64,000 nt of DNA. Source: Dichomitus squalens LYAD-421 SS1. Lineage: Eukaryota > Basidiomycota > Agaricomycetes > Polyporales > Polyporaceae. Shown piece after piece: positions 27,327 through 39,358 of this stretch. The DNA is taken from contig NW_006766889.1 of assembly GCF_000275845.1 (NCBI RefSeq), positions 39,401 to 103,400 of the forward strand. Direction: 5' to 3'. The position numbers were made by a program, and so were the translations under genes. Within the stretch, counting starts at the first letter, position 1; each line of letters starts with the position of its first letter. The notes below the pieces were generated by a model, which ran no database searches, was not told where the DNA came from, and saw only the letters and a program-made list of their open reading frames with translations.

Positions 27327-28805
27327 ATGGACTCTTCGACAGCCTGTGTCTCCTTCAGTATGTCCCGCCCTCATCCCTTTTCTCCACCTTCCCCATTCTC
27401 ATCCCATCCGTTCTTCCCTTCCAGTCGGGATCGTCGATTTTACCGAAGACGTGAGCGCTTGTTACGACGCCCGTCTCCTTGTCCCTTACCTTGCCATCAT
27501 AGGCCACTTGGGTGTACTGCTCAGAATCCGTCTATGATCTACTAGGTAAGCCGCCTTTCACCCGAGCCTATCAACGTCGCGGCATCTGAATTCGCTCACT
27601 TTCGATCATCCTAGGATATGAGCCACACGAGTTAATCGGGACCCCCTCCCTCAACCTCGTTCATCCGGATGAGTTCTCGGAAGTGAAAGAATTGCACTAC
27701 ACAACAATATCACAAGACCAAGCTGCAGTGCTCGCATATCTGCGCATGAAGCATAAAGACCCCTACAAAGGATACATTCTCTGCGGCATAGTAGGTCGGG
27801 CACCGAATGCTCTACACTGTAGCGTTGACATCGTTCTTGTGCGATAGTCCCGGACAGTATGCCAGAACGTCCTCGTTGGAAGCGTCTCATTTGCAGCCCC
27901 CGGGCCGAAAGCTATGCATAACGCGTCGACTGCGCAAGAGGTCAAGATCATCACGCCGACCGCGAAGGACCTCGAGTTCCGAGTAGGCGACATCTGCTCG
28001 TCACGCGATTCCGTTCTGATTTTTCTGCCTTCCTACACCAGAGATGGAACGATCCGAACCCGATGCCACCGTGCCCCATCCCCTCATCACGTTCACATAG
28101 CCCAGACATCCGGAGACGCGACCGCAAAGAGGCCATCACCTTTGACCCGCTCCCAGAGCAGTCCATTCGGACTGCGCTCATCCTCGACCGCTTCAGCGTC
28201 AACTGCGGCATCTTGTACTGTTCCAATGACAGCTTGATCTCGACGACGGCATGCATGGGCCGCAGTTTCTTCGACTTTGTCTCGCGCAAAGACGAAGATC
28301 TCGTCCGCAGCTGGATCGACGTCATCAAGTCCTGGGGCGTGAACGAGCGAGGGCAGCCCAGCGACGGCGGCTTCGGCTTCGGAAAGTTCAGCCTCCTCGT
28401 GCGCGGGCGGGACTCCAGGTAAGCCAAAGGGCCTTCCCCGCCAGCTGCACTGGCTGTCGTGCGGCGGCAGCTTGTGCCCAGCGCGAGGCTCCATCACACG
28501 CTCACGATACTCCGTTTTGCGCCAACAGCATCCGACACGCCGACCCCGTGCCTTCGCGTCACCGGAGTGGGCCGTCCTCCGGCCACGACCATCTCTCACG
28601 TACGCGCGATGCCCGCCCGTCGCATCACCACGCGTCGTCGGGCTCGAGCTACCGAGACAGGGAGCGCGACCGAGAGAGGTACCGGGAGTCACGGGAGTCG
28701 CGCACAGGGACGCGGCCGCGTTCCGACGACGAACGCGTGGTAGACGCCATCTTCTCGGCGCATTCGGACGGGCTAATGGTTATCTTGCGGCCATCGAGCT
28801 CATGA
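27327..28805 (+). CDS. PAS-domain protein
   Basis: This is a probable sensory or regulatory protein. Exon 1 is tiny (27327-27357, MDSSTACVSF). The next exons give IGIVDFTED, ESVYDLLG, YEPHELIGTPSLNLVHPDEF and TISQDQAAVLAYLRMKHKDP, a typical PAS fold. Then come NVLVGSVSFAAPGPKAMHNA and KIITPTAKDLEFR. A second PAS-like segment is RTALILDRFSVNCGILYCSN, CMGRSFFDFVSRKDEDLVRS and FGFGKFSLLVRGRDS. The C-terminus is rich in Arg, Ser, Asp and His (SSGSSYRDRERDRERYRESR) and ends DGLMVILRPSSS at 28805. No GATA zinc finger is visible, unlike WC-2, so it resembles PAS-only regulators of Agaricomycetes. The ligand is unknown. Four or five short introns are inferred. Confidence 0.78.
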
Positions 28806-31229
28806 ACACTGCTCGCTTGGCCGGCGAATCCTGAGCTCCGGCGGGACGCTTGTCGGCTCGTGGTTCGTTCGGCGCAGGTCTGTTGACAGTTGAGGACTAT
28901 GTAGCCGACCTGGAAGCATGGTACCTACGCGGTCGGAGTACATGGGTCTATTCCGTCAGACAGCACCCTGTGTTGCACATCGTATGGCGTCCTGTTCCCT
29001 CGGTATTGACTGTGAATATCCTGTCTCGTATGTTACACACGTTGTCTTGCTATCGTTACCGCTTCCTGTTTGCTTTTGCTTACGACTTCTCGAAAACACT
29101 GACCTTCCGCCACCACCTCGTAATCTCGCATTCACCTGTACCGCTCCCCTCTGGCTCCGTCACAGCGCGCGTTGGATATGTACTATCCAATACCCACCCG
29201 TCTTGCCGCCCCGTATGACTCTTGGCTGTGACTCGATATCTCCGGTGTTTGCCACGGAGACCGAGCCTTCGCTTGATCTCCGGCTGCCCTCTTCCTAGCT
29301 ATCTGTTCTCGCACGCATTATGTTTTGCCGCTCATCCCATGTGTGTATGTGTACATGATGTACGAAGCGCGTCCGAGATCCAAACTGGGTCCAGGCTCAC
29401 GATCTGTGTTCCCCGAGAAAAGGCGTGTAACGTCAAACGCGCGCTCGAACTGCCAATGATCAGTGTGTTCGTAGCACGATATGCATGTACTGAACGATGC
29501 CTCGAGTTGTGGGCGCGATTGCATCCTCAAGGTGTCCTTGATAGACAGACCACGGCTTCAATGAGCGCAGAGTTTGGCTCGTCATAAGCGAGATTATCAG
29601 AAGACCATCTGGCCAAGTTGACGTCCCTTGTATTCCCTAATCGATAGACGTTCAAGACACCCCGGCACTCGGCGGTCCGCCAGTGCCTTTCCCCGTCCCC
29701 GTCCTCGACGCGCCTGCTGGTCCGCGATGCGTCTCAGGGCCGTGAACGGTTCGGGTCCCGCACAAATGCTCGATCGATTTCGTGCCCCCACTTCACATAA
29801 ACTGTTGCGGGAAAGTTAACCCCGGAACCCTCTGAGTTGCCGGTGGCGAGGCCTCGGAGGACGCTGCCCTCAACATTACACAACGGATGACGGTATGTGT
29901 GCATGCTGCAACTTGCAAGACGCGCTTGTCGAGATCTTCTAGTGGTCGAGATTCCGTATGTTCAGCGAGGTCGGAGATGACAGCCGCTGCTACAGTCCCG
30001 AAACTTCGCACTACGCCCTTCGATGCGCAGTGGTGTATGCGCACCCTTCGAATTCCGTTCAAGGCCGCATAACGAGCAAGTCGCTTGCCTTTCTATCTCG
30101 ACGTTCGACGCCCAGGTACACAAAGCTGTACCGACGCATTCTGATACACAGCGTCTTAGCATAAGTTTTACGACCCAAAACGCGCACGAAGATCCCTCTA
30201 GGTCGCGCGAACCGGCCTTCCTGCGCGTCTGCGCGCGGTCGCTATACGAGTAGCGTGCATCCATACTAGAAGCAGGCGACACTCGCCCGCTTTACAAACC
30301 TTCGCATCCGCACGAGCGTCACTCGCCGCCGTTAAGCTCGACCTCCGGCGCCCTGCCGCGGTCATGGGGTGCTTCCCTGCTGGACTGCCGCACGCCGCTC
30401 TCGCGTATTTTTGTCCGCCGCCGTTCTCGCTCTCTGGGCTGGCGCTTGTGTGGGAAGCCATGTCCTCGTTCGGGGCATAGATCTGGGAGAAAGGACGGGC
30501 AGTGCCGGCACAGCGTCCTCGGGGGCGTGGAGCTGCGAGCCTCGCGCGAGGGGCGTGGCGAGCGGGGGAAGAGAGGTAGAACGGGAGGGGGCAGATCGGC
30601 ATTGGCCTGGCGGCATTCAAAGAATCCACCGTGCCGGGATGAGTACACACGATTGCAGTCCTGTCGGTGGATCTCCGGAAGACGCATGACCGAGGGACGA
30701 CGACACTGCAGTATCATGCTGCACGAGCTACGACACGGAGCGATATCAAGCCAGCGGCGCCGGCACACTATCAGTCGGCCAGTCAAAGTGGTAGACAGTC
30801 AGACGACTATACATGCATCATGCGAAGGAGACGACTATCCGGGCAGTCCCCTTGAGTAATGCCAGTTGACGTGACACTAGGTTGGTACCTACCACAGAGT
30901 ACTACACCGAGATCCAGTGACCACCCGAAATCTCAGCGAGGGCCCGCATATGTCGCATACGGGCCAACGGAGAAGCTGCCCTGTGCAGGAGAAAACCGGC
31001 CTGTTCTACTGCCGTTATCAGAGCGAGCCGAGGCCGGCTTGCCGGGTGGTGCACAGCTCAGACTCAGAAGGCACCGGTCAGTCTGAGAACTCTGGCTAAA
31101 GAATCGGGGCGCTCTATGCTATAAACATGCTTGATTGAATGCTTGCTGATGAAAATGTCCTTCGTGAGCAGAGAAATTCATGTGATCGCGCACGAGGGAA
31201 CAAGCTCCTGGAATAACGATCTCTTCAAT
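28806..31229. other. Gene-poor interval, 2.4 kb
   Basis: Open frames of up to about 155 residues occur on both strands (for example 30198-30650 and 30319-30786 minus) but overlap each other and show no motif. No splice pattern, RNA gene or clear transposon was recognised. The right edge abuts copy B of the inverted duplication. Confidence 0.4.
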
Positions 31230-33075
31230 GACAGCCCGACGTATTGTGACCTGGCCCGCCAACCATCCTACTATTGATGTCAGCCTCCGGACCTCGCTGC
31301 GGCTTCACCGTCCTTACCTCCGTACCACCACTCCTTACCCCACACACACCTTCAAAAGCTCACACCTTCTCTCGCTGCTGCGCAGTACCCCATAGCTATG
31401 TCTCTTACCCTCACCACCTCCGCCTCATCCTTCCCGGTCAACTCTCCTGGTGAGATCATCAGTGCCGTTTTTGAAAAAGACATCCTTCAGGCAACCCTTG
31501 TAGGCGACCAAGTTTGCGATCCGTTCGCAACACCCACCTCCGATTTCAACTGGGCCGACGACGTCGAGGACGAGTTCTACTCCGACGACGCAAGCGAGGC
31601 CGACCTTGACACCGATGAGGCTGGCGCCCGATCCTGCTCTTTCGACGTCGACCGGTTCTTCGCATCCGATGCCTGTATGTTTGGACAGTATGGCCACTAC
31701 CTGACGACGATATTGGAAGAAGACGAGGACGAGGAAGAAGACGACAACGAAGATGACGAGAACCACGAGGAAGACGACGAGGACGACAACGAAGAACACG
31801 AGGATGAGGATGAGAAAGAAGAGGACGGCCGCTCGGCCGCGACCGACCCGACCGACTCGACCGGCAATGGGAGCCTTCTCCAGCGCATATTCCTCACCAA
31901 TCGGCCCAAGGTTGCCTCGAAGCCTTCGCTCGACGACATCGAGGAAGAAGAGGACGGCTCAGAGAACGATACTGACGAGACTGGATCTTCGGTTGACAGC
32001 CCTGACTCGGACTCTGAACGGACGGAGTCCGACTCGGACACGATCGACTTCGACGCGACCAATTGGGACGACACGGCGTCGACGATCTGCGACTTGGACT
32101 TCAACCACCACGACGCCCACTTCGAGTTCATGGCCAACCACTTCGACTCACTCGAATTCTCTCTCGCTTCGATCTCGACCGTGGACGAGGATGAACGACA
32201 GTGCGCAGAAGGTGATCCAGACTCTGGCTGGGTCTGGGTCGAATTCGAGGACGACGAGCAAGAACGACAACTTTCGGCACCGAGCCGTTCTGGCAAGACC
32301 TGGGGATTGGACTGGCGGCAGCTCCTAAGGAGGTTGTTCATCTTCTGAACATCTAGAGGAGCTGCACGGTAAGTTAGAGGTGGGGCGTGAGGGTGAATCG
32401 GACGGTGGGGTGGCTACTTGCCGTTCATGATCCTGATCCCACTTGGCCACTGGCTGAGCACCGGATTCTTGGACGTCGGCGCGGTGACTTGGTTTTCTCT
32501 TCGTGAGGAGTGTGTGGTGTGTTTGGCGAGGACGTCGGGCTGGCCGCTGGTGTCCCCGTGCGGCGTGGTGTCTTTCTTTCAGAGCGGTCCTTGGTTCCGG
32601 CTGTTCCGTTTCTGGGCTCTGGTTCGTGTGAGATGGCTTTGGTTTCGATTACTTTCTTCCCTTCTTTCTTATCTCGGGACTGCGGCATCCTCGGATTCGG
32701 TTTCTGTGAACTGCGGGATTCTATCCCATATCCCTTGGGGAATGTTGTCGTCAGAGGCCGGGCTGGCAGCGTTTAAGGGAGTGGGATCTGGATGCATGGG
32801 CGGGCGGGCTGGACTTTGAGTCTTGTGTTCGCGCATGGGTTCGTGCTGCAGTTGAGTCGGAGGCGGCGTACACAGAGCAGGACGAGCGGGTGGAAGATCG
32901 ACAGCCCCTTGATTTCTCCCGTTCTCCTCTGTGGGGAGCACACTGAGTATCGCAGTTTCGGCCTGAGCAGAAAGGAGTCTTGTCAGACCTGCTTCAGAGA
33001 CAGTGTATAGGTGGCGGTACGTTTGGAGTCTGCAATGCGGACGACGCAGGAAGATACCGGGGAATGCAGTCAAGG
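31230..33075 (+). repeat. Inverted duplication, copy B
   Basis: This is the partner of 9243-11150 in opposite orientation. Homology begins near the word CGTATTGTGA about 160 bases before the acidic-protein ATG and continues about 730 bases past its stop. It ends near 33075, some 130 bases before the next gene. The acidic genes in the two copies point away from each other. Confidence 0.85.
31398..32348 (+). CDS. Acidic protein of unknown function, copy B
   Basis: This is an intronless 316-residue paralogue of the minus-strand gene at 10041-10979, with the same layout. It has the N-terminus MSLTLTTSASSFPVNSPGEI, the conserved block CSFDVDRFFASDACMFGQYG, a long Glu/Asp run, a Ser/Asp-rich part, FNHHDAHFEFMANHFDSLEF, SGWVWVEFEDDEQERQ and the end WGLDWRQLLRRLFIF. 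It retains TASTIC after WDD, which copy A lacks, and its acidic run is slightly more uniform. The changes between copies are mostly conservative (Thr/Ser, Phe/Tyr, Asp/Asn, Glu/Asp). No known domain was recognised. The acidic run could suggest a nuclear or histone-binding role, but nothing in the sequence proves it. Confidence 0.75.
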   Translation: MSLTLTTSASSFPVNSPGEIISAVFEKDILQATLVGDQVCDPFATPTSDFNWADDVEDEFYSDDASEADLDTDEAGARSCSFDVDRFFASDACMFGQYGHYLTTILEEDEDEEEDDNEDDENHEEDDEDDNEEHEDEDEKEEDGRSAATDPTDSTGNGSLLQRIFLTNRPKVASKPSLDDIEEEEDGSENDTDETGSSVDSPDSDSERTESDSDTIDFDATNWDDTASTICDLDFNHHDAHFEFMANHFDSLEFSLASISTVDEDERQCAEGDPDSGWVWVEFEDDEQERQLSAPSRSGKTWGLDWRQLLRRLFIF

Positions 33076-33202
33076 CGCGCGACCGTAGCACGAGCGCTAC
33101 CGCCTTGACGGCGATCGCTCGATTATAGGCGCGTGTGCGTGTGGCGAGACGTCGCGACATCGCGGCTCGCCTGCTGGGTGCAACATACCCTTATCCTCCA
33201 CC

Positions 33203-33967
33203 ATGTCCTCCAGGCTCGCCTCACGCTCGTTATCTCTGGCTAGGGCAACACGGCCGCGGGTCTCTAGCCGCTTGCTCTCGACCACGCGGGCCGTATGTGA
33301 GGAGGCGTCCCCCAACTTGGGCTCAGTCCCCCCAGCCAAGAAGCCTGTCGGTGCATTCCGGGGAGGGTGCGTTGAGGACCATTTAGTCCTGGGAAATGAT
33401 TGCCGGTGACACGAGGGGTGTTATAGGATTGTAGGCTTTCTGTTCGGATTCTCGCTTGCGTCGTCTTTGGCGGCGTATCACTTGTTGGAGGAGTACAAAC
33501 TAGCTTCGGCTGCGTTGCAGGCGAGCGTGGAGGAACTCCAGACGAGCACGCAGAAGGTATGTCGTGACATATCAAATCGTCCAGTGAAAGCCGATTGAAC
33601 GGCTTGCACTTAGGTTTCCGCGCATGTGAGGAGGATTGAGGCAGTAGAGAGGGAGCTGAAGGCGTTGAGCGAGTCGTCGGCCACGAAGGAGGACATCTCG
33701 CGTGTGCGCGCCGAGGTGAAGAAGCTGTATGATGGACTGCACGTCGGTAAGCTATCGTTAAGTTCCTGTCAAGTCTGTTCGCTCAATGCGCCATTTGTGT
33801 CGTCGCCTCCAGAATTTCTCGACTTGCGAGCGCATGTATGGGGAATCCGTAAGTACCTCAATTTCACAATAGCAAAAGGACATGGAACTCACCGCGGCTA
33901 CTCCGGAATAGAGCAAGACCTGCATTCGCTTTCCAAGAAGGAAGCTACCACCGTCCGTGTTGTCTAG
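33203..33967 (+). CDS. Mitochondrial single-pass coiled-coil protein
   Basis: This is a small protein with an Arg/Ser-rich N-terminus without acidic residues (MSSRLASRSLSLARATRPRV, then SSRLLSTTRAV), typical of a mitochondrial presequence. After an intron comes a glycine-rich hydrophobic segment IVGFLFGFSLASSLAAYHLL, probably one inner-membrane span. A coiled coil follows: EYKLASAALQASVEELQTST, VRRIEAVERELKALSESSAT and ISRVRAEVKKLYDGLHV. Two short exons (EFLDLRAHVWGI and EQDLHSLSKKEATTVRVV) complete it at 33967. Similar uncharacterised proteins exist in other fungi, and I cannot give a function. The layout (presequence, one span, coiled coil) is read directly. The 5' end lies about 130 bases after copy B. 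Confidence 0.7.
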
Positions 33968-35046
33968 AATAGTAGATCGGTATCCTGTTCTCGCCCCGTT
34001 TCCATGCGATATAGTGGTGTGGGTGTCGCTGAGCAGAACGTTGCTCGGGTCTCTCAGCTACCTAAGCCAATGCTCGCTCATGCACGCGTCCACTAATATC
34101 GTTGGTCGATGGCCCATGTCTCACGATCAGATACCCTGCGGTACAATATTACCACTACATAGCACCAAGACCGAGCTGACCGCAGCTCGTGGGTATCGTG
34201 GAGAATACTCGGGGAGTCCAGCTCCTCAAGGCTGCATGTCCAAAAGCCAGTGTGTCATCATGCATCGACCCTCGCTTTTGTATACACATTCGCGCGTCGC
34301 TGCGTAAATATTATTCATACTGACGACCGCCGTGACGGCGCCGTCAGACTATGTTCCGACTACGTATGTCTTTGCTCGACGGCAAAAAGTCGACCACCGG
34401 GAGTGTCATTGCAACCACTGCGCAGCAGGAGACCTGAAGGCCTGACAGCTCGCTTCCGAGCGTACATGATTTTACTGACTGCCAGGCACGAAGATCAGGA
34501 CAAACATCTCGGTGTGCGCTGCCGGACCCACCCGTGCGATGACGAGTCGCCATATAAGGCAGGCGACCTTCCTCGTTTGATTGCAGTTGCTATGAACGAG
34601 CAACCAGGACAACGCGTCCGGCGGAGGCGACCCATTCGAACTTCTATTAGAAGCTTTATTCCGGGCTCTCAACCGTCTTCATCACCCGTTCATCATGCGG
34701 GTCTCCGCGAGCCGTGTTGTCCGCGAAGCAGCATGGCAACCTGGTGCCTTGAGGCAAAGTGCCGATAATTGCAAACGTTTCCGAGGGGCAGGTCTCGGCA
34801 GGTATAAAGGCTTGGGGACCGACACTGGACGCTCTGCATTCCTCTCACTTACCAGCCAAGACCGGGTCTTGACGTGCTTCCTTCAAGTTCTTCCGTCCTT
34901 CTTGTGCGTGTACCTGCGACTGGTAACTATGTGTGGTGACGTTAACATGGCTTCTCCTCGTCCAACAGGTCGCTGGCGTACCCTTCTTTGTGATTTTGTC
35001 GTAGTACAACCGCACCAGTCAGGTCAACACACGCATCATTTACACC
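33968..35046. other. Intergenic, 1.1 kb, with TATA-like box
   Basis: A TATA-like TATAAAGG lies at 34803-34810, about 240 bases before the secreted-protein ATG, which would leave a long 5' leader, possibly with an intron. Nothing else was recognised. Confidence 0.4.
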
Positions 35047-35959
35047 ATGGTCTTCATCAAGTCTTCCTTCGCGCTTGTCGCCCTCTTTTCTACTCTCGCG
35101 TTCTCCGCGCCCGTCCGCCGTGAGGTGCCTCAGGAGCACTCCCACGAGCCGATCATCACCAAGGTCCGTGCGAGCTTGAACCTCAACAACCCCGACAAGA
35201 TTCAGGACCCTATCTTCGCTCTCCTCGGCAACGCTGCTGCAGCGGCTGGTGCTGGTGACATCACCGTGAGCTTATTTCCCGTCTTCCCTTGTTTTGCTTC
35301 GCCTTACGTGTTCCATGCAGAACCTCGACTGCTTGCAGCAGGCCGTCGCCGACCAGGCGTTCACTAACGCCAAGGCTGCCGGCGACGTCGACGGCCAGGT
35401 CAACGCGCTCATCTTCCGCGCCCTCGAGCGCAACACCGGGTCGGTCGGCCAGGCCTCCGTTCTCTGTACCGAGACGGCGAAGAACCCCGAGGTCGCTGCC
35501 ATCCAGCAGCACCAGGACCCTGCGTCGACGGGTGCGGCGGCGACGAACAAGGCGATCGTGCTCGAGCTCGCGAAGCAGATCGCGGCGGTCGGCGGCAACC
35601 CGCTCGACGCGCTCAAGTCCGGCACGTTCGCCCCTGGAAAGATCGGGGACCCCACCGCCAAGGGCAACACCTGCGACGACGCCAACGACGCGAACGGCTG
35701 CATCTTCACGCAGAACCTCCTCGTGAACGACGCTACTGAGGACGAGATCAACCAAGCTGTTGCTGGGATTTCCGGCAGCGGCAGTTCGTCTGCCGCTGCT
35801 ACTGCTACTACGTACGTGCTTTCGCCGTCGGCTGACGAGATGATGTTGTCGAGCTAACTTCCGTGTCGGTCTAGTGTTGCTAGTGGTTCCGCCGCGACTT
35901 GCGCACCGCCCTCAACAGTGACTGTGACGGTCGCTGCCACGGCCACGGCTCGTCGCTGA
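35047..35959 (+). CDS. Small secreted protein of a basidiomycete family
   Basis: This is a predicted secreted or wall-associated protein. The signal peptide is MVFIKSSFALVALFSTLAFS with likely cleavage before APVRRE, and the Arg-Arg could be a further processing site. The mature part has LNNPDKIQDPIFALLGNAAA, then after an intron NLDCLQQAVADQAFTNAKAA, VNALIFRALERNTGSVGQAS, AIVLELAKQIAAVGGNPLDA, GDPTAKGNTCDDANDANGCI and TQNLLVNDATEDEINQAV. The tail is Ser/Ala/Thr-rich and, after a second intron, ends ATCAPPSTVTVTVAATATAR. Four cysteines in the body could pair. The Thr/Ser-rich tail suggests O-glycosylation, but no GPI site is convincing. I have seen similar proteins annotated in Polyporales without proven function. 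The strong codon bias toward C at third positions suggests high expression. Confidence 0.7.
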
Positions 35960-36532
35960 GCCACGGCTGCCCAAGGTTGCGCTTGATGACTAGACCTCTT
36001 GCCTCTACCACCCTGGCATGGTGAAATGATATTGCTGCACTACGGGAGGGCACCTCATACCCCCTCCCGTCATCGCCCAGTTGTTCTGTTGTCTTTCACA
36101 TTCTTGGTTCTTCCATACTTTCACGTTCTTCTGGGTCCTTGTTTGCAGCAATGTTGTATTCTTAGCATAGGAGCGATTCCGTTCCATCTTGCATTCACCG
36201 TACCACTGGTGTTCTAGGTTGTATCGATACTATACGCCCTCTTTAGCTAGCCTTTCATTCCTTGTCGTACCCGCTCGCTAACAAATACAATGCGTTCATG
36301 TCGAGCTTGAGTTTAGCGACACAGCAGTGCAGGCGCTCGCACGATTCTGAGTGGTCCTCGTGCGCGCCGGCCCGCGCGGAATCTCGTGCTTGGACGATTG
36401 CGGGGAACGGCGCGTTACTCGCGACTTGTCGTTTGACACCCATGACAATCCGTTCTCCTTGCACCATCGTAATAACTTGACAGACACGTCCTCGAAAGGT
36501 GAGCCTAAGGGCTAATAAACTCTCCATCGACC
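35960..36532. other. Intergenic, 0.6 kb
   Basis: This is the 3' flank of the secreted-protein gene and the promoter of the PEX8-like gene. No feature was recognised. Confidence 0.4.
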
Positions 36533-39208
36533 ATGTCGGACCGCGGCTACATCAACCTCATCCGTCACCTCACCCGCGCAACCTCCACTCTACCTCTGGA
36601 GACGCTCCAAGCGTCGATCGCGCACTACCTCGCGCGTCCTCCCGTCCCCGTCCCCGGCACTCCTACGCCTCTTGCGGCGACGACGCTCGCCAGCCCACAT
36701 TTCCGCCCGTACACGTACCAGAAGCTCAGCGCGCTTTCGGTCGCGTTCCGGCATGCCGTCCACCTCCGCCTCGCCGTGCACAAGGAGGAGGCGGAGAAGC
36801 ACCCAGGCGGGCTGCTCGCCAGGGGTGTGGACGTGGCTGGGCGAACGGCGAAGTGGTTGGGGGCGGTGCTCGAGGGATTCAGAGGGAGCGTCGCGGTGGT
36901 GCGGCTTGCGTGCGCTGCTGGGCTGATGCTGGGTCTGGAGGACTGGGAGGCGGAGCTGGGGCTCAAGAAGAAGGGGGCGAGAGCGAGGGCTAAGGTCGAG
37001 GAGCAGGTTGTTATCGCGCTCGCGGAGGTGGTCGACGGGTATACTGGGGTAGGGAGCGGGTGGGAGAAGGATTTCAAGAGAACGCTGGAAGCCGGGGACG
37101 AAGCAGAGGGTATGTTTCTGTGTCCAGGTCCTCGTTCTTTTTGCCACTGAGAGGCACAACCTGCTCCCGCACACAGACACACTTCTTATTGCTGTTCTGC
37201 TTGCGTCCCAGTGCGCGCCGCTGATCGACCCCCAGAGGTTACAGGCCCTCCCACTGCCGGTATGTCACCCGATGAGATTTGAATTGCCTCATTTTCTCAT
37301 GCTACATGTAGGCTATCGTAGACGTCCTGACCACTGCTATCGATCGTGCCTTTCATGGCGGTGTGTTCCTTGCTCCTGCGCTCTCATCGGTCAGTGTCGA
37401 TGCAGAGGGCAAGCTCTCCGTGCACGTGAGTTATCTTACAGGCATGGATGGACTGGTGCTGATCCCGTTCACAGGCAGGTAGTACCTTCGCTCAGACTAT
37501 CCAGACAATCGCGAGCTCGACATACATCAGCTCGATGGCTTCCCTCGCCAGGTTCACGGCGCTCTCCCTCACTACTTTTGTAGAGTCGAGGCGCGTGCAT
37601 GGATGGGAGGCTATAGGTCGCACGCTCGACCGCCTACAGTCCCTCACGGACATCGTTGAGAACGACTGGACAAGGTGCCCTCTAGCCGGGGTTAAGGATG
37701 ATGCTGGCTTTGTGGATGAGGGTTCACGAGGAATAGCCACGGCTACTTGGTCTATCCTGAAGACCCTCCTTTTCACAACGCTCATGCTCTCTCAGTCTAT
37801 CTTGTCAGCTGTGGTCTTCGTCCCCAGCCCAAACGAGGACGGCGCATATACCTCGCCATCCGGCGTTCCCTCACCCCACAGCGCTGCTCTAGGCGTCCTG
37901 CATACGCTCTCGCACTTGTCATTCGTCATGCCTCAGTTTGGTGGCGTCGCGTCCACCTCTGAGGGCGGGCTGCCGGAGCTCAAGCGCGCGTTCTACATGG
38001 CGCTGGATGTGCTCTCCGCAAGCGAGTCCGAGGCGAAGCGCTTTGTGGAGGAGTTATGCCAGAATGGCGGTGTGACCGGCAAGGGTAAAGGTACTTCAGC
38101 AAGGATGTATTCTCCCACCAAACCATGCTAATCGACGCTGTAGGAGTAGACATCCTTCCCCGAAACGTACTGAACGCGAAGACGGCATTTGCTCTCGCAT
38201 GTGCAGAACAACTTATGCATGTCCTTTCGGAGGGTACCATCCAGTCACGAGTGTACCCCTTGTGCCTTCCGTATGTCGCTTTCAGTCGCACACAATCGCA
38301 CTGCTGACCGTCCTGACTTCCATTAGGCATCTCTGGGACCCCAGTCATCGAGAAACGTACGAGTCAGCGCACTCGGTCATGCTTGCTATCTTCGCTTCCC
38401 ACGCACGAAGGAACGATACTGAGAAGGCACGAGAGCCTGCAGCAGCTGGGTCGACGTTCGCCGAGAAGATCGTGCCGATGTATGCGCAATGTCTCATCGA
38501 GGCAAGTAGAACTACTTCCCGTCAACACAAGGCCTGTATGACTGACCGACAAGCTGACGACAGAACTCGTCGGACGGTCGCCTGAGCACGCTGCAGCTCT
38601 GCATGGCCTACGCTGCGCTCGTCCGCAGCGCGAGCTCTTTCGGGTACGCGGACTCCGTGCCTGACGACGTGCGCGATGCAGGGCCAGCCCAAGCCGACGC
38701 TATGGCCTGGTTCTGCATCGAGGTGCTTCTGGACGCCATTCGCCACGTCGGCGCCGCCCCCGTCAAGGCCACTTTGCCGTACTCCACCGCACCCAAAGCA
38801 GAGGCGTCGTCCTCTGTTTTCGCCGCGTCCGAATCGACCCAAACATCTTCCGAACACCTGCATCGCCTGCACCTGGCGCTCGTTGCGACCGTACCTTCAG
38901 TGTCGCTCAAACTCCTGCCGAGACTCTTAACTGAGGTCAAGGCGACCATACTTTCCGTACCCCTGTCGTCGAATGAGCGCGAAGTGGATCGTCGTTCGGA
39001 AGAGATGCGGGAAGAGCTTGTAGAGGTATTGTTCAAGGCGATCTCGCAAGACATTGGGGACACGGAGAAAGACTACGCGATACAGTGGTGGTACAAGAAC
39101 CTCGACGCATTGCGCCGTGCGGGAACTCCGCCACGGCATCCTGTCTTTGATGGCGGGGAAGCCACGGCCTCGTCAGTAGGCAGTCCGGCTGAACTTTCTA
39201 GACTATAG
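36533..39208 (+). CDS. Peroxisomal protein, PEX8-like
   Basis: This is a helical protein of about 780 residues. The N-terminus is MSDRGYINLIRHLTRATSTL. Helix-rich segments follow (SVAFRHAVHLRLAVHKEEAE, AVVRLACAAGLMLGLEDWEA, DTLLIAVLLASQCAPLIDPQ, SMASLARFTALSLTTFVESR, ATATWSILKTLLFTTLMLSQ). The second half has FALACAEQLMHVLSEGTIQS, HRETYESAHSVMLAIFASHA, SLKLLPRLLTEVKATILSVP, REELVEVLFKAISQDIGDTE and YAIQWWYKNLD. The protein ends with Ser-Arg-Leu, a valid PTS1 peroxisomal signal. Pex8 is the PTS1-bearing intraperoxisomal peroxin that joins docking and RING complexes, and both the length and the end of the protein fit it. Sequence evidence for PEX8 itself is moderate. The gene is convergent, only 150 bases from a peroxisome-targeted carnitine acetyltransferase gene. 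About eight short introns are inferred. Confidence 0.6.
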
Positions 39209-39358
39209 GTGTTGCCGATGCTTGTATATTGTTTGTTTCCAGGTCGATAAATTGAGGAAACGTATGATATATAAAACCCTCTATGCCAAGCCAGGTGTCC
39301 CCCGTAAGGAACCATCCCCTACAGCAGGGATCACAGATCCCTGACTAGGAGCAAGACA

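Noticed and set aside
30198..30786. Two overlapping minus-strand frames of about 150 residues
   Set aside because: There is no recognised motif, they are mutually exclusive frames, and the composition is as expected by chance.
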